From: Streptomyces umbrinus
GTDB taxonomy: Bacteria > Actinomycetota > Actinomycetes > Streptomycetales > Streptomycetaceae
Assembly (NCBI RefSeq): GCF_030817415.1
Contig: NZ_JAUSZI010000002.1
Coordinates: 11,383,501-11,447,500, forward strand
DNA: 64,000 bases
Reading direction: 5' to 3'
Each line of letters opens with the position of its first letter. The first letter of the stretch is position 1. Made by a program: the position numbers and the translations under genes. Of the stretch, positions 16,531 to 25,887 are shown piece by piece. The notes below the pieces were generated by a model, which ran no database searches, was not told where the DNA came from, and saw nothing but the letters and a program-made list of their open reading frames with translations.

Positions 16531-16550
16531 GGTAGGAGGCTGTACCTACC
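16531..16550. promoter_or_regulatory. Inverted repeat between LysR and isomerase genes
   Basis: GGTAGG (16531-16536) and CCTACC (16545-16550) around 8 bp, next to the LysR start codon in the 170-bp divergent region. Position suits a LysR autoregulatory site. Nearby, cggacacccc(g/a)tcgagcg occurs twice (about 16650-16679) just before the isomerase ribosome site. Confidence 0.5.
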
Positions 16551-16691
16551 AGCAGCGAGGAAGCCGATCGTGGCGTCGGGCCTGGTGGCGGGCGGACGAT
16601 GACGACCACAGGACGCGATCACCATCGCGGCGTTCGGTGCCCGGCGGACACCCCGTCGAGCGCCGGACACCCCATCGAGCGGAGCAGGACC

Positions 16692-16994
16692 ATGCGAGAG
16701 TTCCTGGTCGAGATCACGACCACTGTCCCCGAGGGAACCAGCCAGGACGAGGTCGACCGGCGGCGCGCGGCCGAAGCCGTCCGCGCCCGGGAACTCGCCG
16801 CCACCGGCAACCTGGCGCGGCTGTGGCGCCCGGTCGGCGAAGTGCGCAGCATCGGCATCTGGCGGGCCTCCGACGAGGAGGAACTCCACGCGAAGGTGCT
16901 CGGCACGCTGCCACTTGGGCCGTGGATGACCTTCTCCGTCACCGCACTCCAGCCCCACCCCAACGACCCGGGCGGGCCCGACGCCACGCCGTGA
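16692..16994 (+). CDS. Muconolactone delta-isomerase-like protein
   Basis: 100 aa from the ATG at 16692 (GGAGCAGG upstream); the frame is open from 16599 but the extension is not family-like. Ferredoxin-like fold signature of muconolactone isomerase (CatC): REFLVEITTTVPEGTSQDEV, RRAAEAVRARELAATGNLAR, LWRPVGEVRSIGIWRASDEE and LGPWMTFSVTALQPHPND. In the beta-ketoadipate pathway CatC converts muconolactone to enol-lactone, but no other pathway gene lies nearby, so the substrate may differ. Probably controlled by the divergent LysR protein. Confidence 0.85.
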   Translation: MREFLVEITTTVPEGTSQDEVDRRRAAEAVRARELAATGNLARLWRPVGEVRSIGIWRASDEEELHAKVLGTLPLGPWMTFSVTALQPHPNDPGGPDATP

Positions 16995-17100
16995 CGGCGC
17001 ACCCCGCCTTACGACTCCCGTTCGCACACCTTCAGCCCTCAGGCACCCGCCTGCCCAGCGATCGTGGAACCGGCAGGCATGCGGCGTACGTTGGGACTCC

Positions 17101-17697
17101 ATGCGGATCACGAAGTACACCCATGCATGTGTGCGGCTCGAACAGGATGGCCGGGTGCTGGTCATCGATCCCGGGACGTGGAGCGAGCCTGCGTCTCTGG
17201 ACGGCGCGGACGCCGTGCTGGTGACGCACGAGCACGCCGATCACATCGACGTTCTTCGTCTGGCCGGGCTCGGCGTGCCGGTGTACGCCCCGGCCGACGC
17301 GGACATTCCACGGCTGGAGACCATCGGGGTGTCCTCCGGGACCGAGTTCACCGCCGCCGGCTTCCGCGTACGAGCCGTCGGCGGGCGTCACGCGTTCATC
17401 TACGACGGCGAGCCGGACTGCGCGAACCTCGGCTACGTCGTCGACGAGTCGGTCTACCATCCCGGTGACTCGCTCCACGTCCCTGAGCAGCCGGTAGAGA
17501 CGCTCCTGGTTCCGGCCCAGGGATCGTGGATGAAGACGGCGGAGGTGATCGACTTCGTCAAGGCGATCGAACCGCAGAGGGCGTTCCCGATACACGACGC
17601 CCAGATCAACGATCGCGGCCTCAACAGCGTCAATGTCTGGCTCGCCGAGTCGACCGACAGCGGCTACCGCTATCTGGCGCCCGGCGAATCGCTCTGA
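17101..17697 (+). CDS. MBL-fold metal-dependent hydrolase
   Basis: 198 aa. Metallo-beta-lactamase fold of the UlaG-like short type: MRITKYTHACVRLEQDGRVL, VIDPGTWSE, the metal-binding VTHEHADHID (HxHxDH), VGGRHAFIYDG, VYHPGDSLHV (Asp ligand) and FPIHDAQINDRG (last His). All zinc ligands are visible. Substrate unknown; cytoplasmic, no signal peptide. It ends 13 bp from the convergent hemC stop. Confidence 0.9.
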   Translation: MRITKYTHACVRLEQDGRVLVIDPGTWSEPASLDGADAVLVTHEHADHIDVLRLAGLGVPVYAPADADIPRLETIGVSSGTEFTAAGFRVRAVGGRHAFIYDGEPDCANLGYVVDESVYHPGDSLHVPEQPVETLLVPAQGSWMKTAEVIDFVKAIEPQRAFPIHDAQINDRGLNSVNVWLAESTDSGYRYLAPGESL

Positions 17698-17710
17698 CCG
17701 CTCCGAACCG

Positions 17711-18646
17711 TCAGTGGGCGATGCCGTCGATCAGATCCCGCGCGCCCTGGCGCAGCAGAGCGACGGCGACGGAGGTGCCGAGGGTGGCCGGGTCGAGGGG
17801 TCCGGCCCACTCGTGGGCGTTGAGCTGGGTCTTGCCGTCCGGGGTGAACACGCAGGCGCGCAGGGAGAGTTCGCCGCTTCGCTCAGCCGTGGCGTAGCCG
17901 GCGATCGGGGAGTTGCAGTGGCCCTGGAGGACGTGGAGGAACATGCGCTCCGCGGTGGCCTCGCGGTGGGTGTCCGGGTCGCCGAGCGCGCTGACGGTGT
18001 CGATGACCGTCGTGTCGCCCTCGCGGCACTGCAGCGCGAGGATGCCCGCGCCGATCGGCGGCATCATCGTCTCGGGGGAGAGGATCTCGCTGATCACATC
18101 GGTGCGGTCGATGCGCTCCAGACCGGAGACCGCGAGCAGCAGCGCGTCCGCCTCGCCGGCCGTGAGCTTGGCCAGGCGCCGGTTGGCGTTCCCGCGGAAC
18201 GGCACGCACTGAAGATGCGGGTGAGAAGCGGCCAACTGGGCGATGCGGCGCACCGAGGAGGTGCCGATCCGGGTTCCGTCCGGGAGCTCGTCGAGGGTGA
18301 GTCCGTCGGGGTGGATGAGGGCGTCGCGGATGTCGTCCCGCTTGAGGAACGCGGCGAACATGGTGCCTGCCGGCAGCGGCCGGTCGGCGGGCACGTCCTT
18401 GACGCAGTGCACCGCCAGATCCGCCTCGCCGGCCAGGAGCGCGGCGTCGACCTCCTTGGTGAACGCCCCCTTGCCCTCGACCTGGGCGAGATCGCCCATC
18501 CACTTGTCGCCGGTCGTCTTCACGGGCACCACTTCGGTGCGCAAGTGCGGGTAGAGCGCGGCGAGTTCGCCTTGGACGCGCTTCACCTGGGCCAGCGCCA
18601 TGGGCGAGTCGCGGGAGACGATACGGATCAGTTCAGGGACGGACAT
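17711..18646 (-). CDS. hemC: Hydroxymethylbilane synthase (porphobilinogen deaminase)
   Basis: 311 aa from the ATG at 18646; the frame is open to 18814 but that extension is Arg-rich and antisense to a terminator and the next gene. HemC joins four porphobilinogens into hydroxymethylbilane for haem, sirohaem and cobalamin. Motifs: [64 protein letters not shown], and the dipyrromethane-cofactor Cys in [11 protein letters not shown]. It stands alone here, without hemA/D/B, so it may be a second copy beside a main haem cluster; inference. Confidence 0.93.
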   Translation of the reverse strand: MSVPELIRIVSRDSPMALAQVKRVQGELAALYPHLRTEVVPVKTTGDKWMGDLAQVEGKGAFTKEVDAALLAGEADLAVHCVKDVPADRPLPAGTMFAAFLKRDDIRDALIHPDGLTLDELPDGTRIGTSSVRRIAQLAASHPHLQCVPFRGNANRRLAKLTAGEADALLLAVSGLERIDRTDVISEILSPETMMPPIGAGILALQCREGDTTVIDTVSALGDPDTHREATAERMFLHVLQGHCNSPIAGYATAERSGELSLRACVFTPDGKTQLNAHEWAGPLDPATLGTSVAVALLRQGARDLIDGIAH

Positions 18647-18738
18647 GCCGACACGATAGACCCTTCGAGCCGCCGGTCCGTCATCCACCCGAACGTGCGG
18701 ACGGCGTCGGACTCGTCGCCTGCGGAAACAGCCGGCGT

Positions 18739-18781
18739 GCCGGCGTGCGGCCCGGCCCCTCGGCCCAGGCCGCACGCCGGC
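18739..18781 (-). terminator. Terminator after the AraC-type gene
   Basis: A perfect 14-bp stem (gccggcgtgcggcc at 18739-18752, complement at 18768-18781) with a 15-nt loop, starting 3 bp beyond the stop of the AraC-type gene. It separates that gene from hemC on the same strand. Confidence 0.75.
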
Positions 18782-18783
18782 TC

Positions 18784-19650
18784 TCAGACCGCGGTCCGCT
18801 CCACCGGGATCCACAGCTCCGCCTCAGCGTGCGTGGCGTCCTGTGACAGCCGGGTCCACAGGATCTCGGGCCCGGGCCGGCTCTGGTACGGATTGGACGG
18901 GAACCACTGGGTGAACACGTCCCGCCACAGGTACTGGAGCGCCTGCGGGAACGGCCCGGAGTTCTCGAACACGGCCCAGGTCCCGGCCCGGACGGTGAGC
19001 GCGTCCATGTCCTTTGGCACGGCGGCGTGCGTCACCACGCCGTGGTAGTAGTCGAGTTCGGTTCCCTCCGCGCGGCTCTCGTCCAGATTGTCGCTGACCG
19101 AGATGATGCCCTCCGGCTGCTGGTCGGACAGTTGCTCGATGCGCTGGATCGTCTCCTGCCCGATGCCCCGGATGAAGTCGGCGATCGCCGGATTCATCCC
19201 CTCATGCACGAGGGGGACACGTGCCTTCTTGCCCACCACACGGAATTCCTCCTTCTCCACGACCTTGTATTGCATGCTGCTGCTCCCTTCGACGATGAGT
19301 CGGAAGGACATCCGGGGCTGGGACTGCAGGCTCGCACCGATCCGCCTGGCCTCGCCGGGGCCGACGCCGTGCATCGTGCGGAACGCACGCGCGAACGCCT
19401 CTCCCGAGGTGTAGCCGTAGCGCACCGCGATCTCCAGCAGTGTCCGTTCACCCGCCAGCACCTCGGCGCCCGCGATCGTCAGGCGTCTGCGGCGGATGTA
19501 CTCCGAAAGCGGAATCCCCGCCAGCGCCGAGAACAGCCGCCGGAAGTGGTACTCCGACGTCACCGCGATCCGCGCCAGTTCGGACACCTCGATGCGCTGA
19601 TCGAGGTGGCTCTCGATGTGTTCCATGGCCTGGTTGAGCCGCTCCAGCAC
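18784..19650 (-). CDS. AraC-family regulator with GyrI-like effector domain
   Basis: 288 aa. Residues 1-105 are a complete AraC double HTH ([73 protein letters not shown]). Residues 125-288 form a GyrI/Rob-like binding domain ([47 protein letters not shown]). Such proteins sense hydrophobic cations or drugs. Divergent from the damaged ion-channel gene across a region with a 7-bp inverted repeat; the channel could have been its target. Confidence 0.92.
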   Translation of the reverse strand: MLERLNQAMEHIESHLDQRIEVSELARIAVTSEYHFRRLFSALAGIPLSEYIRRRRLTIAGAEVLAGERTLLEIAVRYGYTSGEAFARAFRTMHGVGPGEARRIGASLQSQPRMSFRLIVEGSSSMQYKVVEKEEFRVVGKKARVPLVHEGMNPAIADFIRGIGQETIQRIEQLSDQQPEGIISVSDNLDESRAEGTELDYYHGVVTHAAVPKDMDALTVRAGTWAVFENSGPFPQALQYLWRDVFTQWFPSNPYQSRPGPEILWTRLSQDATHAEAELWIPVERTAV

Positions 19651-19715
19651 CCCGGTCCCCTTCCCTTTCGATCACCAACGTTAGGAAGGACCCACCCTGC
19701 CGGACCCGACATCCT

Positions 19716-19736
19716 GTGCCCGGTTCGGTCGGGCAC
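19716..19736. promoter_or_regulatory. Inverted repeat between AraC-type and ion-channel genes
   Basis: GTGCCCG (19716-19722) and CGGGCAC (19730-19736) with a 7-bp centre, enclosed by a wider ACCCTG (19694-19699)/CAGGGT (19739-19744) pair. It sits in the 178-bp divergent region and could be a regulator site or an RNA hairpin. Confidence 0.4.
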
Positions 19737-19828
19737 GACAGGGTTTCTAAGATCCACTTCTACGAGCGGCACGCGGATGACGCATCGGCGGAGGATGACG
19801 CATTGAGGAAAGGGAACCGGGAAGCGCG

Positions 19829-20797
19829 ATGACGGATGCCACAACCACGGGCTCAACCACGCGCCAGGCCCTGGCCGAACGCTGCCGCGCCCTCACCGAG
19901 GCCCGCTGGTTCGCCATCCTGGTCTTCGCGCTGATCCTCGCCAACGCGGCCGTCCTGGGCGTCGAGACCTACGCAGGTGTCGTCCACCGCTGGCACGAGG
20001 CGCTCAAGCTCGTCGAGCACAGCTTCCTGGTGGCCTTCACGGTAGAGATACTCCTGCGGGTCTGTGCGCACGCCGACCGTCCGCGGGACTTCTTCCGCGA
20101 CCCGTGGAACCTTTTCGACCTGGCCGTCGTGGTCTCCGTGTTCCTGCCCGTCGTCCGGGAGAACGGCACCATCCTGCGGCTGCTGCGCCTGGCCCGTGTC
20201 CTGCGCACGGCCAGGTTCCTGCCCCAACTGCGCGTCTTCCTCGTCGCCGTCGGCCGCAGCCTGCCCGGCACCTTCAGCTTCCTCCTCATCGGCGCGCTGC
20301 TGCTGTACGTCTACGCGATGGTGGGCTGGGTCTTCTTCGCCGACAACGACCCCGGACACTTCGGCTCCCTCGGCCGCGCCTGCTCACGCTCTTCCTTCTG
20401 ATGACGTTGGACGGCCTCGGTGACGCGGTCCGCGCCGGTCTGGAGATCTCCCGCTGGAGCATCCGCCTCCTACGTCCTGCTCGCCTCCTTCGTTCTCGTC
20501 AACGTCCTCATCGGAGTCGTCATCAGCTCGCTGGACGAGGCCCGCGAACTGGAGCGGGAGCAGGAGCTGCTGGATGAGGAGGCGCGCAGGCCGGCCGGAC
20601 CGTTGCCCGCCGTGACGGGGGAGGAGGCCGGACGTGAACTGCGCGAGCGGATCATGGCCGCGCGCCGGGCTCTCGACGACCTCGAATCGAGCCTGCGACG
20701 GTTCCCCGGGCCCGCGCCCGGCGGGGACGACGCCGGCCCCGACGAGCGCGTACCCGTCACTGCTGAGGGAGCCCGCGCACCGGATGCTTGCTCATGA
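19829..20797 (+). pseudogene. Voltage-gated-type ion transport protein broken by two indels
   Basis: Residues 1-180 show six-TM ion-channel features (FAILVFALILANAAVLGVE, FLVAFTVEILLRVCAHA, the S4-like RLLRLARVLRTARFLPQLRV, FSFLLIGALLLYVYAMVGWV). Near 20378 a missing base shifts the frame and gives a stop at 20399; the pore region (LLTLFLLMTLDGLGDAVRAG) continues in the next frame. Near 20466 a second indel restores the first frame for YVLLASFVLVNVLIGVVIS and a coiled-coil tail. Either a recent pseudogene or two sequence errors. The 3' end overlaps the convergent CMD gene by 41 bp. Confidence 0.8.
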
Positions 20798-21245
20798 TCG
20801 AGACGCGGTTGAAGGCGTTGATGGTGAGGGCCACCCAGATCACGGCGGATATCTCGTCCTCGGTCAGGGCCTGGCGGGCGTCCGCGTAGGCGTCCTCCTG
20901 GGCGTTCGCGTTCGCGATGTCGGTGGCCGCCTCCGCCAGGGCGAGCGCTGCCCGCTCCCGTGGTGCGAACAGTTCCGTGTCACGCCAAGCGGGCAGCACA
21001 CCCAGGCGTTGCGTGGTCTCGCCGGCGCGCAGCGCGGCCTTGGTGTGCACATCGAGGCAGAAGGCGCAGCCGTTGATCTGGGACACGCGGAGGTTCACCA
21101 GCTCCACGAGGATGCGGTCAAGACCCGCGTCGGCGGCGGTCGCACGGACGGCTTCGGAGGCCTGGACCAGCGCGTAATAGGCCTTGGGGCTCTGCTTGTC
21201 GATGAAGACCCGCCTGCCCGCGGTGCCCGTCGTCGTGTCGCTCAA
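20757..21245 (-). CDS. Carboxymuconolactone decarboxylase/AhpD-like protein
   Basis: 162 aa, TTG start at 21245 supported by AAGGAG six bases upstream. AhpD core: YYALVQASEAVRATAADAGL, LVNLRVSQINGCAFCLDVHT (CxxC redox pair plus His), LPAWRDTELFAPRERAALAL, and a helical C-terminus (VIWVALTINAFNRVSIM). It belongs to the small alkylhydroperoxidase-like group and probably has peroxidase activity with a thiol partner. Distinct from the ECF41-linked CMD protein at 12.7 kb. Confidence 0.9.
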   Translation of the reverse strand: MSDTTTGTAGRRVFIDKQSPKAYYALVQASEAVRATAADAGLDRILVELVNLRVSQINGCAFCLDVHTKAALRAGETTQRLGVLPAWRDTELFAPRERAALALAEAATDIANANAQEDAYADARQALTEDEISAVIWVALTINAFNRVSIMSKHPVRGLPQQ

Positions 21246-21353
21246 GCTGGACTCCTTCGGCGGGCCGTCCCCGGCCCTGATCGTTCCGTCGCGTGAGTCG
21301 CGTACGTGTCGAGATCATCGTGCCAGGCCTCATGCGACGCCTGTCCCCCAGGA

Positions 21354-21369
21354 ATTGAAACCGTTCAAT
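21354..21369. promoter_or_regulatory. LacI-type operator candidate upstream of rhamnosidase
   Basis: ATTGAA-ACCG-TTCAAT is a perfect 6-bp inverted repeat with a CG-containing centre, resembling LacI/GalR-family operators. It is 164 bp before the GH78 start in the 287-bp gap that otherwise holds only the AGGGG ribosome site. Confidence 0.45.
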
Positions 21370-21532
21370 CACGCCGTGCCGTGGCTGCAACCGATCCCGT
21401 CGAAGGCGCACCCCCATTCGACTATCCGTCAAGAAATCCCTGCACACTCATTGACCCTTGTCTCGGGCGCCCCTACGTTCACCTACGTCCAGCGCCGTGA
21501 ATCGATTCATCATCCTGCGTTAGGGGCCCATA

Positions 21533-24500
21533 GTGATAAGTAGGAGGAACATCCTGGCGAGCGCGGCGGCCACGGTGGCAGGTGTGGCCGCCGGAGCCGG
21601 GCCGGCCGTCGCCGCGCCGGCGTCCGCATCCGCTCAGGCGTCCGCGCTACGCGGCGCCCTGCGCGTCACCGCGCCGACCGTCGAGTACGTTCAGCACCCT
21701 CTGGGCCTCGACGCACAACGCCCGCGCCTGAGTTGGCCGATGGCCTCGGAGAAGCCGGGTGCGCGCCAGAGCGCCTATCAGGTCCGCGTCGCCTCCAGCG
21801 AGTCGCGCCTGTCGCGCCCGGATGTCTGGGACAGTGGGAAGGTCGTCTCCGGCGATTCGTCCCTCGTCCCGTACACGGGCCCTCAACTCAAGCCGCGGAC
21901 ACGCTACTTCTGGTCGGTACGTGTGTGGGACGGCGACGGCGGGGCATCCGGCTGGAGCGCGCCCTCCTGGTGGGAAACGGGCCTCATGGGCGCCGCGCAG
22001 TGGTCCGCGGACTGGATCTCCGCTCCCGCGGCCCTCACGGACGCGCCGTCGCTCGAAGGCGCCGACTGGATCTGGTTCCCCGAAGGCGAACCGGCCAACA
22101 GTGCGCCGGCGGCGACCCGTTGGTTCCGTCGCACCCTCGACCTCCCGGCCGGAGTCACGGCGGCGACCCTCGCCCTCACCGCCGACAACGTGTACTCCGT
22201 CTCCGTGAACGGCGCCGAGGTGGCCCGTACCGATCTGGAGACGGACCACGACGGCTGGCGTCGACCGGCCGTCGTCGACGTACTCGCCCAGGTGCGTTCC
22301 GGCGGGAACGTCCTCGCGGTGTCGGTGACCAACGCGACCGTGGGACCCGCCGGCCTGGTCGCCGTCCTGACCGTGCGGACGCCTGCCGGCGAGCAGAGGA
22401 TCGTCACCGACACCTCCTGGAAGTCGACGGACAAGGAACCCGCCGACGGCTGGCGCGACGCCGGCTTCGACGACAGCGGCTGGCCGGCGGCGAAGAAGGC
22501 AGCCGCGTGGGGAGCCGGGCCATGGGGCAGGGTCGTCCCGGTCGTGTACGCCGCCAACCAACTGCGGCACGAGTTCCGGCTGCCGCGCAAGAAGGTGTCA
22601 CGGGCACGTCTGTACGCCACGGCCCTCGGCCTGTACGAGGCGCACCTCAACGGCCGCCGCGTGGGCCGCGACGAGCTCGCCCCCGGCTGGACCGACTACC
22701 GCGAACGCGTCCAGTACCAGACGTACGACGTCACAGGGCTCGTGCGGCAGGGCGCAAACGCCATCGGCGCCTACGTGGCACCGGGCTGGTACGCGGGCAA
22801 TGTCGGCATGTTCGGGCCCCACCAGTACGGTGAACGCCCGGCGCTGCTGGCGCAGTTGGAGGTCGAGTACGCCGACGGCACGAGCGAGCGCATCACCTCG
22901 GGCACTCAATGGCGGGCCGCTTCCGGACCCATCGTCTCCGCCGACCTGCTGGGCGGCGAGACGTACGACGCGCGCAAGGAGACCGCCGGCTGGACCTCGC
23001 CCGGCTTCGACGACCGGGCGTGGCTCACCGCGCGCGCCGCGGGAGAGGCCGCTCCCGACCTGATCGTCGCCCAGGTGGACGGCGCGGTCCGTGTGGCCAG
23101 GGAACTCCCGGTCAAGAAGGTGACGGAACCCAAGCCGGGGGTCTTCGTCTTCGATCTGGGCCAGAACATGGTCGGCTCGGTCCGGCTGCGGGTCGCGGGC
23201 CCTGCGGGAACGACCGTGCGGCTGAGACATGCCGAGGTCCTCAACCCGGACGGCACCCTCTACACCGCGAACCTGCGCACCGCCGCGGCCACCGACACGT
23301 ACATCCTGAAAGGCCGTGGCGAGGAGACGTACGAGCCGCGCTTCACCTTCCACGGGTTCCGCTATGTGGAGGTGACCGGGTTCCCGGGCACTCCCTCGGC
23401 GAAGGCCATGACCGGCCGCGTCATGCACACGGCCGCGCCCTTCACCTTCGAGTTCGAGACGAACGTCCCGATGCTCAACAAGCTGCACAGCAACATCACT
23501 TGGGGGCAGCGCGGCAACTTCCTCTCCATCCCGACCGACACACCCGCGCGCGACGAACGCCTGGGATGGACGGGCGACATCAACGTCTTCGCGCCCACGG
23601 CCGCGTACACCATGGAATCGGCCCGCTTCCTCACCAAGTGGCTCGTGGACCTGCGTGACGCACAGACCGCCGAGGGTGCCTTCACCGATGTGGCGCCCAT
23701 GGTCGGGACGGTCGGCAACGGGGTCGCAGGATGGGGCGATGCGGGCGTCACGGTCCCCTGGTCCCTGTACCGGGCGTACGGCGACCGGCAGGTGCTGGAG
23801 GACGCCTGGCCGTCCATCCAGGCCTGGTTGAAGTACCTGGAGAAGAACAGCACCGGCCTGCTGCGGCCGGCCAGCGGGTACGGAGACTGGCTCAACATCT
23901 CCGACGAGACACCGAAGGACGTCATCGCCACCGCGTACTTCGCGCACAGTGCCGACCTCGCGGCCCGGACGGCCGAGGAACTCGACAAGGACCCCGCCCC
24001 CTACCGCGACCTCTTCGAGCGCGTCCGCAAGGCGTTCCAGGACGCCTACGTCACCGCCGACGGCAAGGTGAAGGGCGACACGCAGACGGCGTACGTCCTC
24101 TCCCTGTCGATGAACCTGCTGCCGGACGCCCTGCGGAAAGCGGCGGCCGACCGGCTCGTCGCGCTGATCGAGGCCAAGGACTGGCACCTGTCGACGGGCT
24201 TCCTGGGCACGCCCCGGCTGCTGCCCGTCCTCACCGAGTCCGGGCACACCGATGTCGCCTACCGGCTGCTCCAGCAGCGCTCCTTCCCCAGCTGGGGCTA
24301 CCAGATCGACAAGGGCGCCACCACGATGTGGGAGCGCTGGGACTCCATCGAGCCCGACGGCGACTTCCAGACACCGGACATGAACTCCTTCAACCACTAC
24401 GCCTACGGCTCGGTGGGCGAGTGGATGTACACGAACATCGCCGGCATCTCGGCGGGCCGGCCGGGCTACCGGGAGATCGTCATCCGTCCCCGCCCGGGCG

Positions 24501-24742
24501 GTGATGTCACGTCCGCACGCGCCACGTTCACCTCGGTCCACGGTCCGATCTCGACGCGGTGGCAACAGCGGTCCGGCGGCTTCGTCCTGACGTGCGCCGT
24601 GCCCGCCAACACGACCGCCGAGGTATGGATCCCCGCGGACGGTCCGGACGCGGTCACCCACACCCGCGCGACGTTCCTGCGTGAGGAGGACGGCTGCGTG
24701 GTGTACCGGGCGGGCTCCGGCAGCCACCGCTTCACCACGTAA
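21533..24742 (+). CDS. Exported alpha-L-rhamnosidase, GH78
   Basis: 1069 aa, GTG start after AGGGG. An N-terminal twin-arginine signal (SRRNILAS, Ala-rich core, AVAAPASA) predicts Tat export. Fold order typical of GH78: fibronectin-like N-domain (residues 50-145), beta-sandwich domains (150-330, 340-450), then the six-hairpin barrel (450-900) with SIPTDTPARDERLGWTGD, which carries the general-acid acidic residues, followed by FLTKWLVDLRDAQ, ASGYGDWLNI and a C-terminal beta domain. It releases rhamnose from plant glycosides or pectin. The adjacent sugar importer is a likely partner. Confidence 0.93.
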   Translation: MISRRNILASAAATVAGVAAGAGPAVAAPASASAQASALRGALRVTAPTVEYVQHPLGLDAQRPRLSWPMASEKPGARQSAYQVRVASSESRLSRPDVWDSGKVVSGDSSLVPYTGPQLKPRTRYFWSVRVWDGDGGASGWSAPSWWETGLMGAAQWSADWISAPAALTDAPSLEGADWIWFPEGEPANSAPAATRWFRRTLDLPAGVTAATLALTADNVYSVSVNGAEVARTDLETDHDGWRRPAVVDVLAQVRSGGNVLAVSVTNATVGPAGLVAVLTVRTPAGEQRIVTDTSWKSTDKEPADGWRDAGFDDSGWPAAKKAAAWGAGPWGRVVPVVYAANQLRHEFRLPRKKVSRARLYATALGLYEAHLNGRRVGRDELAPGWTDYRERVQYQTYDVTGLVRQGANAIGAYVAPGWYAGNVGMFGPHQYGERPALLAQLEVEYADGTSERITSGTQWRAASGPIVSADLLGGETYDARKETAGWTSPGFDDRAWLTARAAGEAAPDLIVAQVDGAVRVARELPVKKVTEPKPGVFVFDLGQNMVGSVRLRVAGPAGTTVRLRHAEVLNPDGTLYTANLRTAAATDTYILKGRGEETYEPRFTFHGFRYVEVTGFPGTPSAKAMTGRVMHTAAPFTFEFETNVPMLNKLHSNITWGQRGNFLSIPTDTPARDERLGWTGDINVFAPTAAYTMESARFLTKWLVDLRDAQTAEGAFTDVAPMVGTVGNGVAGWGDAGVTVPWSLYRAYGDRQVLEDAWPSIQAWLKYLEKNSTGLLRPASGYGDWLNISDETPKDVIATAYFAHSADLAARTAEELDKDPAPYRDLFERVRKAFQDAYVTADGKVKGDTQTAYVLSLSMNLLPDALRKAAADRLVALIEAKDWHLSTGFLGTPRLLPVLTESGHTDVAYRLLQQRSFPSWGYQIDKGATTMWERWDSIEPDGDFQTPDMNSFNHYAYGSVGEWMYTNIAGISAGRPGYREIVIRPRPGGDVTSARATFTSVHGPISTRWQQRSGGFVLTCAVPANTTAEVWIPADGPDAVTHTRATFLREEDGCVVYRAGSGSHRFTT

Positions 24743-24773
24743 CGCGGGCCTGCCCGGGACGGCTGAACACGTC

Positions 24774-24803
24774 GGCGCGGGCTGCCCTGAGGCAGCCCGC
24801 GCC
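24774..24803. terminator. Bidirectional terminator
   Basis: A perfect 13-bp stem, ggcgcgggctgcc (24774-24786) and its complement (24791-24803), with a ctga loop, between the convergent rhamnosidase and ABC permease genes. Confidence 0.85.
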
Positions 24804-24855
24804 GCACGTCGAGATCGTCGTCACGGATTCGCAGAGGTGGGCCGCGGTTCCGCGG

Positions 24856-25887
24856 TCACAGAACCCGGCGTCTCCGGCCGAGCCAGGTCTGGGCCACCAC
24901 CACGACGGCGAGGAAGGCGCCGCTGACGACCTGCTGGTAGGCGGAGTCGAGGGAGCCGATCTGGTTGATGACGTTCTGGATCACCTTCAGCAGGAGCACC
25001 CCGACCAGCGAACCGCTGACGAAGCCGAAACCGCCGGACAGCAGGGTGCCGCCGATGACGACCGCCGCGATGGCCTCCAGCTCCATGCCCGTGCCCAGAA
25101 TCGTCACGCCGGACAGCAGCCAGGCGGCATTGAGCGCGCCCGCGAGGCCGGCGCACAGACCTGAAACGGCGTACACCGCGATCTTCGTACGTGCCACGGG
25201 GGCACCCATCAGGGCTGCCGCGTCCTCGTTGCCGCCGACCGCGTACACGTACTGGCCGAATCTGGTGTGCCGCAGTACGACGGCTCCCAGTACGAACAGC
25301 GCCACCGTGATCCACACGGGCACGCCGATCCCGAGCAGCGAGCCCTGGCCGAGCGTCGCGAGGAACGAGTCCTTGTCCACGAGGTAGGTCCGTGAGCCCT
25401 CGTCGGTGATCGCCAGCAGGATGCCGCGCGCACCGAGCATGGCGGCGAGGGTGACGATGAACGGGGCCAGTCCGGACCGGGCGATGAGCAGCCCGTTGAC
25501 CAGGCCGATCAGCCCGCACACCGCGAGCGGGAGCAGCAGGGCCACCGCCGAGCCGTACTGCGAGCCCCAGGCCGCCACCACTCCGCCGAGGGCGAAGAGC
25601 GAGCCGACCGACAGGTCGATCCCGCCGGTGACGATGACGAACGTCATGCCGAGCGCGACCACTGCGAGGAAGGCCGAGGACAGCGCCATGTTCTCCAGGT
25701 TGTCGCCGGTCAGGAAGGTGTCGAAGCTCAGCGATGCCACGACCATGGCCACCAGGAGGGTGACCAGGGCTCCGTGCTGCTGGGCGAGGGCGCTGAAGCG
25801 GTCGGCGCGGCTCGGTCCCGGGTCCTCGTCGGTGACCTTTCGGACGGCGTCGGGCTGCATGTCGGCTTCCGTGGTCTCGGTCGTCAT
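24856..25887 (-). CDS. Ribose-type sugar ABC transporter permease (second permease)
   Basis: 343 aa from the ATG at 25887, which overlaps the TGA of the upstream permease (ATGA); the frame extends to 25956 within that gene, but the coupled start is preferred. RbsC-like integral membrane protein with about 8-10 helices; signature ALGMTFVIVTGGIDLSVGSL, then IARSGLAPFIVTLAAMLGAR, YAVGGNEDAAALMGAPV (the ATPase-coupling loop) and AIAAVVIGGTLLSGGFG. Last gene of the importer operon. Confidence 0.92.
   Translation of the reverse strand: MTTETTEADMQPDAVRKVTDEDPGPSRADRFSALAQQHGALVTLLVAMVVASLSFDTFLTGDNLENMALSSAFLAVVALGMTFVIVTGGIDLSVGSLFALGGVVAAWGSQYGSAVALLLPLAVCGLIGLVNGLLIARSGLAPFIVTLAAMLGARGILLAITDEGSRTYLVDKDSFLATLGQGSLLGIGVPVWITVALFVLGAVVLRHTRFGQYVYAVGGNEDAAALMGAPVARTKIAVYAVSGLCAGLAGALNAAWLLSGVTILGTGMELEAIAAVVIGGTLLSGGFGFVSGSLVGVLLLKVIQNVINQIGSLDSAYQQVVSGAFLAVVVVAQTWLGRRRRVL

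Noticed and set aside
18647..18814. N-terminal extension of hemC
   Set aside because: Arg-rich, overlaps the terminator and the end of the AraC-type gene; family alignment starts at MSVPELIR.
22598..24727. 709-codon minus-strand frame opposite the rhamnosidase
   Set aside because: No recognisable motif; the plus strand carries a full GH78 enzyme.
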